DNA from: Nymphaea colorata
Lineage: Eukaryota; Streptophyta; Magnoliopsida; Nymphaeales; Nymphaeaceae
Length of the DNA: 64,000 nucleotides
Direction: 5' to 3'
Assembly (NCBI RefSeq): GCF_008831285.2
Contig: NC_045148.1
Location: 24,255,298-24,319,297 of the forward strand
Part shown: in pieces, positions 34,851 to 47,429 of the stretch
Layout: every line of letters starts with the position of its first letter
Numbering within the stretch: position 1 is the first letter of the stretch
Program-made: the position numbers and the translations under genes
The notes under the pieces: generated by a model
Told to the model about the DNA's origin: nothing
Seen by the model: the letters and a program-made list of their open reading frames with translations, nothing else
Databases searched by the model: none

Positions 34851-34927
34851 TTGAAGCTTCCCCACTCCAACTGACATGTTTTACCATTGTAAACAGGGGA
34901 CGAGTCCATTTGTGTGTGTCGTGTTGA

Positions 34928-35278
34928 TAAAGCTGTAAAACGAGTCGAGCCAACTCAAGCTCGACTTGAATTTGCTCTGTTAAGCTCAAGCTTAACTCAA
35001 AACTAGTGATTATAAACAAGTCAAGTTCGAGTTTCATAAAATTGATTTGATTGAACTTGAGTAAACCATTATTCTAGGCATTCTTTTGAAATTTTTTAAA
35101 CTTAAAACCAAAAAAAGAAGTCAGGTCAAATGGGGAGTTGGTAAACGAGCTTAAAAGAGTCATGCTCGAGCTTTGGCTTGGTCTATCAAATGGAGTTCAA
35201 GCTGAGCTTGCATAGCTAAACTTGAGCTTGAGCCAAGCTGAACGAGCTCGATTTTGACTCGGCCCGTATATAGCCCTA
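34928..35278. mobile_element. Miniature hAT-type element, CGAGCTCGAG family
   Basis: The ends TAAAGCTGTA and TATAGCCCTA (inverted form TAGGGCTATA) and subterminal CGAGTCGAGCC / GAGCTCGATTTTGACTCGGC match the 942-bp element at 3,579. The flanking octamers CGTGTTGA and CAAGTGGA agree at 5 of 8 positions, so the target duplication is decayed or the boundary is slightly off. No coding capacity. Confidence 0.6.
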
Positions 35279-36289
35279 CAAGTGGATCAAGTGTGTGCTG
35301 AAGTGGTGTGAGGTCCCTGTGTAGTGAACTCACGGCATAACCAAGTGTTAATGATTCACTTCTTAATTTTAGTTTTGACATCACTGTATCCCTGCCTGTC
35401 CGTGCTGAATGTTTAAACTCTTCGGTGGCTTTTTCCCTCGGAAGGATATAATGAGATCGTTCTCCTAAAAGATGTTCCTTTCATCCAACTGACCTCAGAA
35501 TGGTGACAATTTGTCCCTGTGGAACTTGTCTTGCATAAGTTGTTCTTCTTCATGGTAAGTCAATAGATCGAATGACCTTAAGAATTGGAAAAAAAAAAAA
35601 AAAAAAACCTTGACATGGTTATCATGAGTTCAGTGTACTCTCCCAGATTTTGAGAAATGTAAACTTACTCTTTGGCAGTCTAGAAAAAGAAAAAAAAATC
35701 ACTTTGGCCCCTTCAAAAATTTTTAACTCGTGAATGTTTCTTAGGCATAATATAATGAGCTGCAAAAGTTGGGGAAAAATATGATAATTTTTGAAATTTA
35801 AAAAATCTTAAAATTTATGGAAAAAATAGAATCTAGGAAAGAAAATAAAACATAACTAGATAATCCACAAATAAAAATCAGAAAATACAAACAGTTTGAC
35901 ATTGAAAAGGGAAAAATAAAAAGGCCTAAAATGTTTAAATGAGAGGCAAAAAATGAAAAAATGCTCATTTTTTTAGTGCCTTTTTATTTTGGTATTTTTT
36001 TTTCAAAAAATGACACCTTTTTTTGGCTTTTTTGGATGACTTGATTTGCTCAATCTGAATACATTTTTCCAAGAAAAAACTTGCTTTTTCTTATTACGTG
36101 TCTGTTTATTGTTTTGAAATCTAAAGGGAACATATCATTTTTGTTCACACTTACCATATCATTGTTGTTTAACACTTGATAGCCTTCCCCAATATTTGTA
36201 AGGGTATTTATGTAATTTTTCATTTTGTGGGTTTTGCTCTAATCTCATGTAAAAGAAAACGCCATTTTTAGCTTGTGCTTTGTAATTTT
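35279..36289. other. AT-rich intergenic sequence
   Basis: Contains a poly-A tract (35,589-35,607) and A/T homopolymer-rich DNA at 35,700-36,110. Nothing coding recognised. Confidence 0.45.
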
Positions 36290-38160
36290 TTCTGATAGTG
36301 GAAATTGCTTTGTGTGGCCACCGTGGACGTAAGAAAACGTTGTCTCCTCCAAACCACTTAAAATGTTTGTATGTTATTTCAATGTCATTCTTTTCTTCTG
36401 ATTCAATTTTCTTGGTGTGTTAAGAAAGTGAGAGAGAGAGAGAGAGCCAAGTTTCTAAAGGGTGAGACAGGTTTCAGATCCATGGAGAGAGCGGGCGCAA
36501 CCAGATCCATTCCACGCGCCCTTTTGCTTATGTTTATTTACTCTTTTGTACCGTCTCAGTTTGAGACGTGTTAGAATCGTTTTTACTTATGTTCTTGTGC
36601 CGTCTCGGGTTAGGAGTTAGTGAACTGAGACATACTCTCTTGTATCTAAACTCAAGGGCGTGAAACCCTAATTATGCGTTTGATAGTGAAGAATTGAGTT
36701 TGGTGACTTTCTCTCTCTTCTCCCCACGTGGGTCTTCTCCTTCTCTCTCATCCCATCTTCTTCTCCACCCAGTCTACTAGTCTTCCCGGTGGTGGCCGAA
36801 GGATTTCTTCTCACCCTTGACCAGCCACGGCTGGTGTCTTTCTTCGATCTGATGGCATCAATCCTCCTCCTTTCCTCAATACTCTTTTCTTCTTCTCCCC
36901 AACCGGCCGAAGGAATCCATGGTTGAAGATTGCAAGGGGCTGCTTCCAGCCATCCAAGTGACCAACAGCCTACGCTTCACCCCAGCCAACATGAAGAAGT
37001 GTTTCACGGTGCATTCCTTCGCATACCCATGAAGGTTTAGAGGGTGGAATCACGACAGGGAAGGCTGCAGTGAAGGAGCATGCCAGTAGATCTGGTGTTC
37101 GACTTCCAAAGTAGCAGCACGACCATCAATCGACGAACGAACATCTGCCTCCCCTGATCCTGGATAGGAGGAAAAGCTGTGGCAGACCACAAAGCTGAGA
37201 TCAATCTGCCCTGCTGAGCGTGATCTTGGGTAGCGATAGCGCCGGCAGCGAGGTTCTATCAGTTCTTTAAAGGTTGAAGTTTAAAGGCAAAAGTTTCTGA
37301 CTCCACCACTGCTCTGATTTTGCACCTTGATATGGAGTGCTAGCTTGTGTTTTTTCTGGCTTCTATGTTTTAGGTGATGTTTTGACTGCTGGTCCTGCTA
37401 AATGAAGGAAATTAGACAGTTATGCTGTCTTAACTGCATGGGTTGGTATTCCATCTTTTTGTGTAAACAGAATTAGATACTTGTGCAGGGTTATTGGGTG
37501 AGTGGGAGGCTAAATCAGAGTGCCCAGGTGAAAATAGAAGCCTTCCTATTCCTTTTGTTGCTTCAGGGCTCAAGAAATGGATCGGCTGGAGGGTAATGCT
37601 CTCATTATTTTTCACCTTGCATGTCAATACATCTCATTGCAGTATAAAGGGTTGATGCTATGGGAGGATTTCACCATAGTCTTCATAAGGATGTGATCAA
37701 GCTTTTTTGTAAATTGATTCCCTTTAATGCTGACCGGGAATGCAATCAAACCCCTGAGGCTCTGTTCAGTGTCGGCTTGGATTATGATTTCATTCCTCAT
37801 TCTTTTGTACACTCTCTTCTGCTTCTTCCTACATCATACACATTGTTTCCATCGTCGAAGTCGAAAGACTCAACCTGTACCAGGGCTTCCTCTGTTGTGG
37901 GGGTCTCTTTTATAGAGTATGTTTGGATTATTCTTTTTCTCCTCTGACGAACTTGTGTTCTTGATCGTTGCCCTTACCGTCTCATACTTGGAAACAACTA
38001 GGCCCATATATAGGAGACTAAAATTAAGAACTTTTGCTTTGGAACATTTCAATCATTCTTTGAGATTTGAAAACTTTTGTCAACAAATTGGTTGTGATGA
38101 TATTCTGCAAATCCATGGAAAAGTCGAAATTTTGATCTTTTTCCTACATGCTTAAGTTTT
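36290..38160. other. Unrecognised, less AT-rich transcript-like region
   Basis: Composition changes here: CT-rich and GC-richer stretches (36,700-37,260) resemble a 5' leader or an LTR. Near 36,300-36,360 the string gtggacgtaagaaaacg followed by ccacttaaaatg recalls the U5 end of the copia LTR at 25,296-25,335 (gtggacgtagg, ccacgtaaaac). A 95-codon + frame at 37,660-37,947 has no recognisable domain. It could be a degraded retrotransposon LTR with flanking sequence or a non-coding transcript. Confidence 0.3.
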
Positions 38161-39240
38161 CCAAACGTCACATTATTAGCAATTGTTAAAAATTTTGGTT
38201 TTTTGAAAATTTAGTAAGTAAAAAGTTTAATAATTATATTTTTCTGTTACAACTATGACTGAATTTCTAAATTACTGGACTTCCTTGAAACTTTTGGTGC
38301 CCTATCAATTCAGAGTATTAGATTTAGTGTCTTAGCTCTTCTTATCACTTTCGAACAAGTCTACGTTACTTGCAGCAGTGAAATCTGTTTTCCGTGGTGA
38401 AATAGAATGTGATCAGATTGGAGTTTTTAATCGTCAAATTTCAAGGTCATGTACATTTCGCATCGTCCAGACTTTGCATATGACTTCTGTCAAATTTTTG
38501 TTCCTTTCTTTGACTGTTTAAATTTACATGCTTTGACCAAGGTTGATCAGTTGATTACTAAACCAAATAAGAAGTGAAATAGGATTTATCAAAAAGAACT
38601 AGCATTTCTACTATCAACAGCCTCTGCCAGGAGTTCGTCAAATATTTACAATCTGCAAATTTTTAAATAGAAAATCTGCTCTATATACATATATATAGTG
38701 TTCATATGATGCAATAGTTAAGTTACTTAGCGTTGTTCATTGTTGTCGTAGTTTACACGAACGTATAAAAAAATTTATTAACTGCTAAAGAAACTGTATA
38801 CATGCATATGTTATATATATATAGACACACACACACACACGTACATAGACACATATATCAGATTCAAATAGGATAAATCACGAACTATATCTGTTTTTTT
38901 GGATATTCACATGTCTATATTAAAATTCTGATTCCAATACAAACAATGCATCTAAAATCCAATAACAAAATCTGAATTCGAATTTTGAATCAATTCTGGC
39001 TTATTTGAATATAAGATTTGTATTTAAAATTAAATCCAATCCGGATCTGAATCCGAATCCAGTTGGATATATATACATCCAAATCTGAATCTGAATCCAG
39101 TCAGATGCCATTTCTTAAATTTGAAACTGATCCAATTTCTTAATCGGATATTAAATTTTTTTCTATGTCCGATATTTTTTTAACTAGTTTGGTTGGATTT
39201 CCAATTAAAATCAAATATATTGACAACCCTAATTTGGGAG
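38161..39240. repeat. AT-rich DNA with (TA)/(CA) tract and CCGAATCC-type repeat
   Basis: A ttatatatatatagacacacacac-type tract lies at 38,812-38,840. From about 38,865 to 39,235 is another copy of the dispersed family (atccggatctgaatccgaat; ccaaatctgaatctgaatcc), ending tattgacaacccta. Nothing coding recognised. Confidence 0.5.
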
Positions 39241-40384
39241 GAATTGGCTCTATATGACCTTTCGGTTATGATTGACCATGTCCAGTCAGTGACTACCATG
39301 CTTTCTAACTTGATTTTGTTTAGCACTCAAAATAATCTTATTTGATCATTTTCTTGGAACTATAATGTCTTGAGAAGCCTTTAACCCCTTACCTCTGACG
39401 GGGCTTTTTTTCACCACCAACAGAGCTGGGTGAAGCTACGTACATCGTAACTTGCCTTTGCATAAGCTTATATCTTGTCTATAACTTGCCTCTGCATAAG
39501 CTTATATCTAGTCTTGATCTTGTCCCAAATCTTAAGCAAATTTAGGTAATATTATGTTACAATATTCCATGAATCTGCCCTAAATGTTAGGTCTGATACA
39601 TAAAACAATAATATACTGTTGTGATTACCAGACGACCCCTAGTTCTTGCTTTGTTCCTAGAGCAGCGAGCTTGCATCATTGATCATGGATTCTTTCACTT
39701 GGAAAACATGTTTAAGATGCTTAAGTCAAGGCATTTAAATGATATTTTGATTTTTTTTTTGTTTTGTTGGTGGTTGTTGGCTTGCATCAGCTACTTATCT
39801 TCCACAGGTATATATGATTGTGATATTTTTACAGTCTTCTGTGAAATAATTGCTTATTTGTGTGCTTTAACTTATGGATGCTAGATTTTTGTCATTCCTA
39901 GGGATCCAAATACTAGAATCCGTATGTGATGGTCACATCAACTCAGTGATTAATTATCATCTACAATCTGTATGACCAATCACCAGTATTGATTACTTGC
40001 TTGAAGCAAGCAGAAATATATGTGGAGCATACTAATTGGGCGATTAAATTTTTATACTCATGTAGAGGCCGGAATGAGAGAAACAACATTTAGGAAGCAC
40101 TTTGATAAAATTAAAATGCATTTAATTGATTAAAAACATCAACAGAATATGTTACGAAACATTGCCAAAAGAAAGCACATTAAGTTCATGTTCTTTTGTT
40201 GCCATGATTTTTTATTGTTGATTTTTGGCTTTTGCCTTTATATTATTGGGTAAGTCATTAGGCTATGTTAATGCTTTGAGATATAATACCACTAAAAATT
40301 AAAATTCCACAACATCTATCAAGATATTACATATCAATCCAAAATTGCTAATAGTACTTAGACAGACCCACATTTATAACACAC
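39241..40384. other. Unrecognised intergenic sequence
   Basis: Contains a short direct repeat, acttgcct(t/c)tgcataagcttatatct (about 39,450 and 39,483). No gene recognised. Confidence 0.4.
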
Positions 40385-40575
40385 CAAGCATGGCGGCAGG
40401 GGCCTTGGCCCCCAACCCTAAATTTTAAAAAATTCAAATATTGATTTGAAAATTTCATAAATCTTAGTTTAACGTATATAAAAAAATTAAAAAAATTATT
40501 TCGGTCTCTGTTAAAATTTTGAAACTATAGTTCGATCCTTGCAACGAAAAAATTTCTGGCTCCACCTCTGACACA
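40385..40575 (-). mobile_element. Miniature hAT-type element, GGAGCCAG family
   Basis: On the minus strand it starts CAGAGGTGGAGCCAGAAATT and ends with GGGGGCCAAGGCCCCTGCCG, the layout of the CAGGGGYRGAGCCAG elements. It is related to the insertion at 15,086. I could not fix its boundaries or target duplication. Confidence 0.45.
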
Positions 40576-40749
40576 CTCATTCTAATATATAGCACTGATA
40601 TGCTTGTGCAAGTAATGTCGATCTTATTAATCTCATGGATTAAATATTTGAGTACTGGTTATGCTATAAGTCACCAAAGAAATGATTGTCAAGTAATATG
40701 TTTCTTGGCTCCTGGAGTCTTACGTAGAAATTAAGTTCTCTTTTTGTGC

Positions 40750-40992
40750 ACTTTAACTGCTAACATGTGTCTGTGTGTTTGGGTTTGTTTCCTTTTGTGT
40801 GCTTTTGAAGGATTGAGTCAATTCTTGGCAAACATCACCGTGAATATCAGCATTAATTAAAACAATGCTGATTTCTCCATTGCAAGATATAAAAAAATCA
40901 AGATAAAGATAAAGCAACTGGTGATAGCCATGCCAGTCCATACGTGCATGAACACGAGTTGAAGGTTTACTGCTTTGGAAACTGTGCTTCAC
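40750..40992 (-). pseudogene. Possible LRR-RLK 5' remnant (weak)
   Basis: The minus strand around 40,985-40,930 reads ccttcaactcgtgttcatgc, then tatggactggcATGGCTATC, resembling the leader-to-start stretch of the receptor kinases (ctcatgcatg then tggacaggcATGGCC). The start is followed by a short hydrophobic run of Phe/Ile/Leu codons like a signal peptide, then a stop. Only about 60 bp align, so this is tentative. Confidence 0.35.
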
Positions 40993-41899
40993 ATTTCATG
41001 CATGAGTCTTTTTCTTGCCTCTCCCACCTAACATGTCCTTGAATTTGACAGATATCTTATGAAATTTGACCGATAATTAGGGCCAACACACATAGTTGTC
41101 ATACTTTACAACTCACCTACCTCCAAGCATTTCATTGGATCCTAATTAGATATTCGCCGCTAGAGGTTCAACTGTGCTCAAGCTCTTTTTTCATAAGTCT
41201 GTGTCAATGCTGCAAACTGTAGGGTCCTAGCCTGTGCAGAAACAATACAAAAGAAAAAGACTTGGGCTTCTTTTTCAAAGAAATCAAGCGTGGGTGGGTC
41301 TGGTAATGGATCTAAAATTTCATTGAGCGTGAACAAAAATCAAGGAAGATGCTCTTTCTTTCCAAACCCGAGGACAATATTTGTTTGATTTTTTCAAAGA
41401 AATCAAATGTGGGTGGGTACGGTAATGTATGCTTTTCAACTCTATTTAATTTCAAACCAGAGTTGTCAATTGTCAACTTTTAAACAGGGAGGTCTTTCTA
41501 TCATATAATGTGGCGAGCATGAAAAATAAAAAGCAAAAAATGCAAAAAAAAATATGGTAACTTTCTAAAAAATTAAAAAAATTGAAAAAAATAAAGAAGA
41601 CAGGAAAACCATGTTTTTTGTTTTGATATTCTTTTTAAAGAAAAATATATCCTTTTGCCATTTTATTTAGTGGACTTATTTTCAGTGTTTTATCACTGTT
41701 TTTTCAAAAAAAAAGATGTGTTTTTATGATTATATTTACTAAATTAGGTTGTCATCTGTCACAACCTATATGTAAGTGGTGGTTCTCGTCAGTCATGAAA
41801 ATGTTTGCAACTACTACGTTGCTTGATTAGATGAAGGCATAGTTGAATAGTTGAGCAAGGACTGGATTGGATTAGCAAATTTTTTGGAGAAAAGAAATC
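40993..41899. other. Unrecognised intergenic sequence
   Basis: Two related stretches (aatcaagcgtgggtgggtct at 41,282 and aatcaaatgtgggtgggtac at 41,402) form a ~120-bp spaced direct repeat. A-rich runs follow. No gene recognised. Confidence 0.4.
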
Positions 41900-42489
41900 C
41901 CACACCAAAGAAATGCTTTTTACTTTTTTTTTTGTTTTTTTCCTTTTTTTCATTTTAGACATTTTTTCATACTTTTTTATTGCTAATCTGCTCGTTTCCA
42001 ACTTATAATTTTTATTTGTTTCCCATCTATTTATTTTTTTAAATTTCACACCATTCATCTTATTTTCCCTTAACTTTAAAGTTTCACTCAATTTTTAAAA
42101 AAATTTACCACATTTTCCATGTTTTCTCCTTGCTAACCATATTATATGATAGAAAAACCTCGCCATTTAAAAGATGGACAGCATACCTATGACTATAATT
42201 GAAACCAGTTGGGAATATCTAGGGAAAAAGAAGTTCAATTGGCAACTTTGATTTGGGATTGAATAGACTTGAAAGTGGTAAAGGGAAACAACAAAGAGTC
42301 CCATTGATGTAATCATTAGCCGTGCCCTCAATTTGGAAATATGAAGCAATGCATTCCAAAGTTGTTAAGACCCGAGCCTTCTACCACTTGGAAAAAGAAA
42401 AGGACAATTTTTCTAGAAGAGAATCTATACATAAATTGACGACCTTGAATTTCTACTCATGCATGTTCTTCATAACAAATTGGACAGAC
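41900..42489 (+). promoter_or_regulatory. LRR-RLK upstream block C (promoter/leader)
   Basis: The region immediately upstream of the LRR-RLK start, collinear with blocks A (17.4-18.4 kb) and B (29.9-30.9 kb). Shared parts are a T-rich stretch (41,930-42,110), gattgaatagacttgaaagt (42,258), the segment ggaaatatgaagcaatgcat (about 42,334-42,353) and the leader ttctagaagagaatctatac about 80 bp before the ATG. Conservation across all copies up to the ATG suggests it holds the receptor's promoter and 5'UTR. No clear TATA box was identified. Confidence 0.55.
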
Positions 42490-45400
42490 ATGGCAACCAA
42501 CGGTCGGTCACCTCAGCTGCTCATCTTACTTCTGTGTTTCTCCTTCTTCACCTTGTCAGATCAATTTGCATTGCTGTCTTTCAAATCCTTTGTCACTAAA
42601 GACCCTTATAATGTGTTATCAAATTGGAATTCCAACATCTCTTTCTGCGACTGGAATGGAGTTTCATGCAGTCATGGTTCACAAAGGGTAGTTGCTCTGA
42701 ACCTCTCTAGAAAGGCACTTGAAGGTACCCTCTCTCCATACATCAATAATCTCTCCTTACAGTTTCTTGATCTTACAAATGACAGTTTCCATGGTCATCT
42801 TCCCATTGATTTTAGTCTCCTCCCTCAGTTAGAAAATCTTTCTATAGGAAAAAACAATCTTGAGGGGTTGACCCCACAAACACTGAGCCATTGTCAATGT
42901 CTCCAAATACTGTAAGCACAAGATAACCAATTCTATGGAAGCATTCCGGAGTGAATAGGCAGTTTGCTGGAACTCAAGTGCATAAACATTTCTGGTAACA
43001 GGCTCACAGGAACCATTCCAGCACTTTTGCCAACCTTTCAAAACTGGAGTACCTTAATATTGGTCAAAATCATATGCACAGGAACATTCCTTCTGAGTTG
43101 GGAAGCATAACCCGCTATACATTGTTTAGTGTGGAAATGAACAATCTCACTGGTGCATTACCTGAGAGCTTGTTTAACCTATCCGCTCTTCAGACTATGA
43201 GTTTCTTGTCCAATCAACTAACAGGGCATCTCCCTAAAGATGTTGGACGCTGCTGCCTGCCTAATCTCCAACAACTCTACTTGGGTGCAAACAACTTCGA
43301 TGGCCCTTTTCCACCTTCCTTTTTGAATGCTACTAGTCTCCAAACTCTTACTGCAGAAGACAATGAATTTAGTGGTCCTATACCATTAGAAATAGGTAGT
43401 CTGACACAACTCTGGAGGCACTCTCTTTGGGGAAATATGTTCACCAATACCCTTGGCAGCTGTGAGCTTTCCATTCTCACATCCTTGACCAAGTGTCGAA
43501 TGTTAGAAGAAATTCATCTCGAATGAAACCTTCTAAACAGTATTCTTCCGGCCTCCATTGGAAACCTCACAACCACCTTGCGGCGCGTTGTCCTTTCCTT
43601 TAATGAGATTGAAGGTACTATACCATTAGCCTTAACCAATTTAACCAAATTAATTTCCTTAGATTTGAGATTCAACAAAATAAAAGGGCTCATTCCACAA
43701 AATATAGGATCAATGAACAGGTTACAAGCGCTAGGTCTTTCTGGCAATGCATTAGAAGGCTCAATTCCAGACTCACTTTACCAGTTGGTCCACATGTATA
43801 TTTTTCAAAATCAATACAACATGCTAATTGGGTCAATTTCAAGCTCTATAAACAATCTCACTAGTTTGCAAGGGCTGGATCTAAGCTCAAACAATTTTTC
43901 ATCAACTCTACCGCCTGCTCTTTGTGAGTACAAGGACTAGATGATTCTACACTTGCATGACAACTCTTTCAGTGGTCACCTCCCTCTGAATGTCGGAAAT
44001 TTAGCCATGAAGGACAACATTGATATCTCTGCAAACAAGCTGAGTGGAGAGTTGCCTGCATCATTACCAAAGCTCCAAATGCTAGAATATTTGAATCTCT
44101 CTCGCAACACATTTGATGGTCACATTCCTGAACAACTTCATTACATGCTAAACCTTGACAATATTGACCTTTCCCACAACAAGATTTCCGGTGAGATACC
44201 AAAATCATTGGAGAAACTTCAACACATCCAGGTCTTGGACTTGTCCTTCAATCTATTGGAAGGAGAGATTCCAAGAGGTGGAAAGTTTGCAAACCTTTCT
44301 GCCGAGTCGTTCCTAGGGAACCATGCACTATGTGGAGCTCTCAAATTACATGTCCCATTGTGCTTAGACAAAACAGAGGGGCAAAGTAAGAGCAATGCGG
44401 CTAGAGTCATTGCAGCTTGCGCAATTGGAGGCTCAGCACTTTTGGTCATTGTTTGCACACTCATTGGTATCTCATGGTATAGAAAGAGGGAGTTGTCAAA
44501 ACGTCCTGATGACATTGAAAGATTATGAGGAATTACACTCCCAGTGATTTCTTATAGAGAGCTATTGCATGCAACGAGCAATTTCAGTGATGCAAACTTT
44601 CTTGGGAGTGGAAACTTTGGTTCAGTGTACAAAGGAATTCTAACAGATGGAACGACAGTGGCTGTTAAGATCCTTAATTTGTTATTTGAGGGAGCATCTA
44701 AAAGTTTTGACATCGAGTGCACTGTCATGTGCCAAATTAGGCATCGAAACCTCATGAAACTCATTATGTCTTGCTCTAGTAGAGATTTCAAGGCTTTAGT
44801 TCTCCAATACAAGCCCTTGGCAGCCTAGAAGTCTGTCTACATTCGAGTGACTATCAGTTGAATCTCTTTCAGAGATTGGATATCATGATTGATGTGGCTT
44901 GTGCTCTAGAATATCTTCACCTTGGTTACTCGGACACTGTAGTTCATTGTGATCTGAAGCCAAGTAATGTGCTTCTAGATGAGAACATGACAGCATACGT
45001 CAGCGATTTTGGCATTGCAAAGATTCTAGTTGCTCAGAATTCTTCCACTCTTACAGCCACTCTCGGAACCACCAGATACGTTGCACCAGGTATGTACTAT
45101 CTCTTTTTTTTTTGTCTTTTTATAAATTTTGTGTCCCTCAAAGTGTGAGTATAATTGCCTGAGCCGCTTCTTGAGTCAACGTGGCCTGGCTTTGGGTTCT
45201 TACATGTGTGTGTGCATATGTGAATACTCTCTCTTTCTCTTCAATAATGCTCTCACGGAGGAAGAGGAGGAGAAGGTGGGATCCCATGGGAGGGGCCTGA
45301 GAGGTGATGAGGTGCGGTAGAGAGAGGCAAAAGAGAGTGGGTGGGTTTGCCAGTCCTAGTGGACTCTCCCTCCCTCTTTCTCTCTCTCTCTCTCTCTATG

Positions 45401-45597
45401 CATATATATATATATATTTTCATTTATTTATAAATCAGCTGACTAAGCTTTTTTTAATTTTGTATTGTTTAAAACACTGAAAAAAAATGCATTGATGATA
45501 GTCACTGCTTTGGCTACAGTTTTTAGTATTGAGACTCTTTTTAGGGTCACAAAATAAGAAAAAGTGTCATCAGTAACATAGGTAGCCGACTGATTTC

Positions 45598-45639
<42 letters not shown>

Positions 45640-46426
45640 TTTGGTCCTGACTTACGTGCTTTAGCTAACTATACTCTTCTGTGATTTGCAATATAATATC
45701 AATAAATATATGAATTGATGTGCAAACACCCATGATCCATCTAATCATCTTCATTTGGTAGCTCACACATAAAGACATGCACAAATGGTTCCTAGCTCAA
45801 TAATGTAAAGGTCATTGATCAACTATTTTACATGCATATATGTTTGAATTCTTTTAGAAGTAGGACTTCAGTTCTAAATTATAATCTTGTATTTTTTTTA
45901 GATGTATATATGAGAACACAACAAGTGAAAGGCAGGATTGGAGGTTCAATTGCTCTTAACTCCATTAATTTCCAGTCCTCTATCCCAAAACCAATTAGTG
46001 CAATTGTGTCATACATGAGCATTAGCCAATTGTATTGTGCGTGCTAATCATGTCTAATATTGTTGAGTGCTTGATTTAGAATTTGGGATGGCCGGAAAGG
46101 TGTCAGCCAAAGCCGATATCTACAGCTATGGAATTCTTCTGCTGGAGGTGTTTACCAGAAGAAAACCTACTGATGAACCGTTTGATGAGAATTTTAGTTT
46201 GAGGCAATGGGTGGCTGAAGCATTTCCAGTTGCAATTTCAGTTGTCACTGACAGCCATCTTCTGGATGAAAGCAACAACACCGCAACTGAAAGATCAGCT
46301 GCTAGGAATGAGCTGCTGATGACGATCATGGAGATAGGCTTGTCGTGTTCAAGGGAGTCTCCAAATGAGAGAATGGAAATGAAGGAAGTGGTTGCAGGGC
46401 TAAGAAGGATACGACAGAAGACTTGA
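42490..46426 (+). pseudogene. LRR receptor-like kinase, subfamily XII type, degenerate
   Basis: This would be a membrane pattern-recognition receptor of the Xa21/EFR/FLS2 type. The ATG at 42,490 gives a signal peptide (MATNGRSPQ then a Leu/Phe core), followed by an LRR N-cap with paired Cys (SFCDWNGVSC) and LRRs to about 44,320. A membrane segment (IGGSALLVIVCTLIGISW) lies at about 44,425-44,478. Kinase motifs are LGSGNFGSVYKG (about 44,600), VAVK, HCDLKPSN (about 44,947; Cys instead of Arg, so non-RD) and DFG (about 45,006). An intron (45,090-46,079; gtatgt...tttag) splits the APE motif exactly, and exon 2 (46,080-46,426) ends at TGA. In-frame stops at 42,913, 42,952, 43,524, 43,938 and 44,526 and frameshifts near 43,030 and 44,815 make it a pseudogene. 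The intron carries (CT)n and (TA)n tracts. Confidence 0.9.
45090..46079 (+). other. Intron of the LRR-RLK pseudogene
   Basis: 990-bp GT-AG intron. Joining 45,089 to 46,080 restores GCA CCA GAA (Ala-Pro-Glu of kinase subdomain VIII). It contains (CT)n at 45,381-45,398, (TA)n at 45,403-45,416 and 45,601-45,632. Its 3' half (45,720-46,050) is recognisably similar to the intron of the inverted copy at 61,856-63,024. Confidence 0.85.
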
Positions 46427-47429
46427 AGAATGACAAAAGAATAATTCAACTACATCAATATGTACAATTAGATTTCTGGGGTAGGATGGCAGTTACCAAT
46501 ACGCACTATTTAATATGACTCTTCTTCTAGTTTGAAGATGCAATTACTATATTTTTTATGTGCTGGTTGTGGGTGTGCAAGTTGAAACTTCGACTAGGAG
46601 AAGGATGAGATCTTAAGAAAATAATCGAAAACATGTCAAGGTTTTTTGTGATCAAACACTTGAGGATAGTAAACTAGGGCTTTACAATTTGGCTTATAAT
46701 GGAACCTTGAATTTGACCTGGTTCGACAAAGAACCTGGCTTGGTTCTCACTGCTGCATGAGAGGAAGCAACCCTGTCTGAAATTAACAACATTGAAAGCG
46801 ATAACAGCATTCTCACTCATTTTGTTGGCCAGTTCATTCCCAAATGCGATTGCCAAGTAAAAAGCTCGTTGACCATCTGGGTGAGTGTAGTGGACCTACG
46901 ATCCGGTAGAGAGCCGAAGCTCCTAATCAATTTCTTGTCCCCCAGGGGTATAAGGTTTGCTTTTTAGTGCCTTAAGAGTACTATCACAACTATTATGCTT
47001 CAACTCATTGATTGGTCACCCCTTTTTGTAGCACTGGACATTGACACCACTGACACTCAAAATAAACATAGTTGACATTGTCATCCTACATGTATAAAAA
47101 ACAATAGCAAAGTCAGAATAATTATTCAAACTAAAGCTCACCAAACATCATAGTGCTTAAGACAATCACTTTTTCCATTCAAGTGTTAAAAAAACAGCAT
47201 AAATCCACCAAAAATATGAGATACAATTTGTGCAACCGAAAGCCTCATTCAGTGGGTTGCACACATGAACATGAACATGTAGATAGACATTTATATGCAT
47301 TGATCGAACATGAAAAAAGATAGAATGCAGCCTGCAAGCTAGGAAAAGGAAAGTTGATGCATATGCATACGCAGATTTTGTTGCTTGCGAGCTTTAGACA
47401 CGTAGTAGTTGAGTGATTAAACTATAATA
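46427..47429. other. Unrecognised intergenic sequence
   Basis: 3' flank of the LRR-RLK pseudogene. No gene or known repeat identified. Confidence 0.4.

Noticed and set aside
42322-42489. Alternative upstream start for the LRR-RLK
   Set aside because: The in-frame extension before 42,490 has no signal-peptide character and is conserved as non-coding leader in the other copies. The ATG at 42,490 directly begins a good signal peptide.
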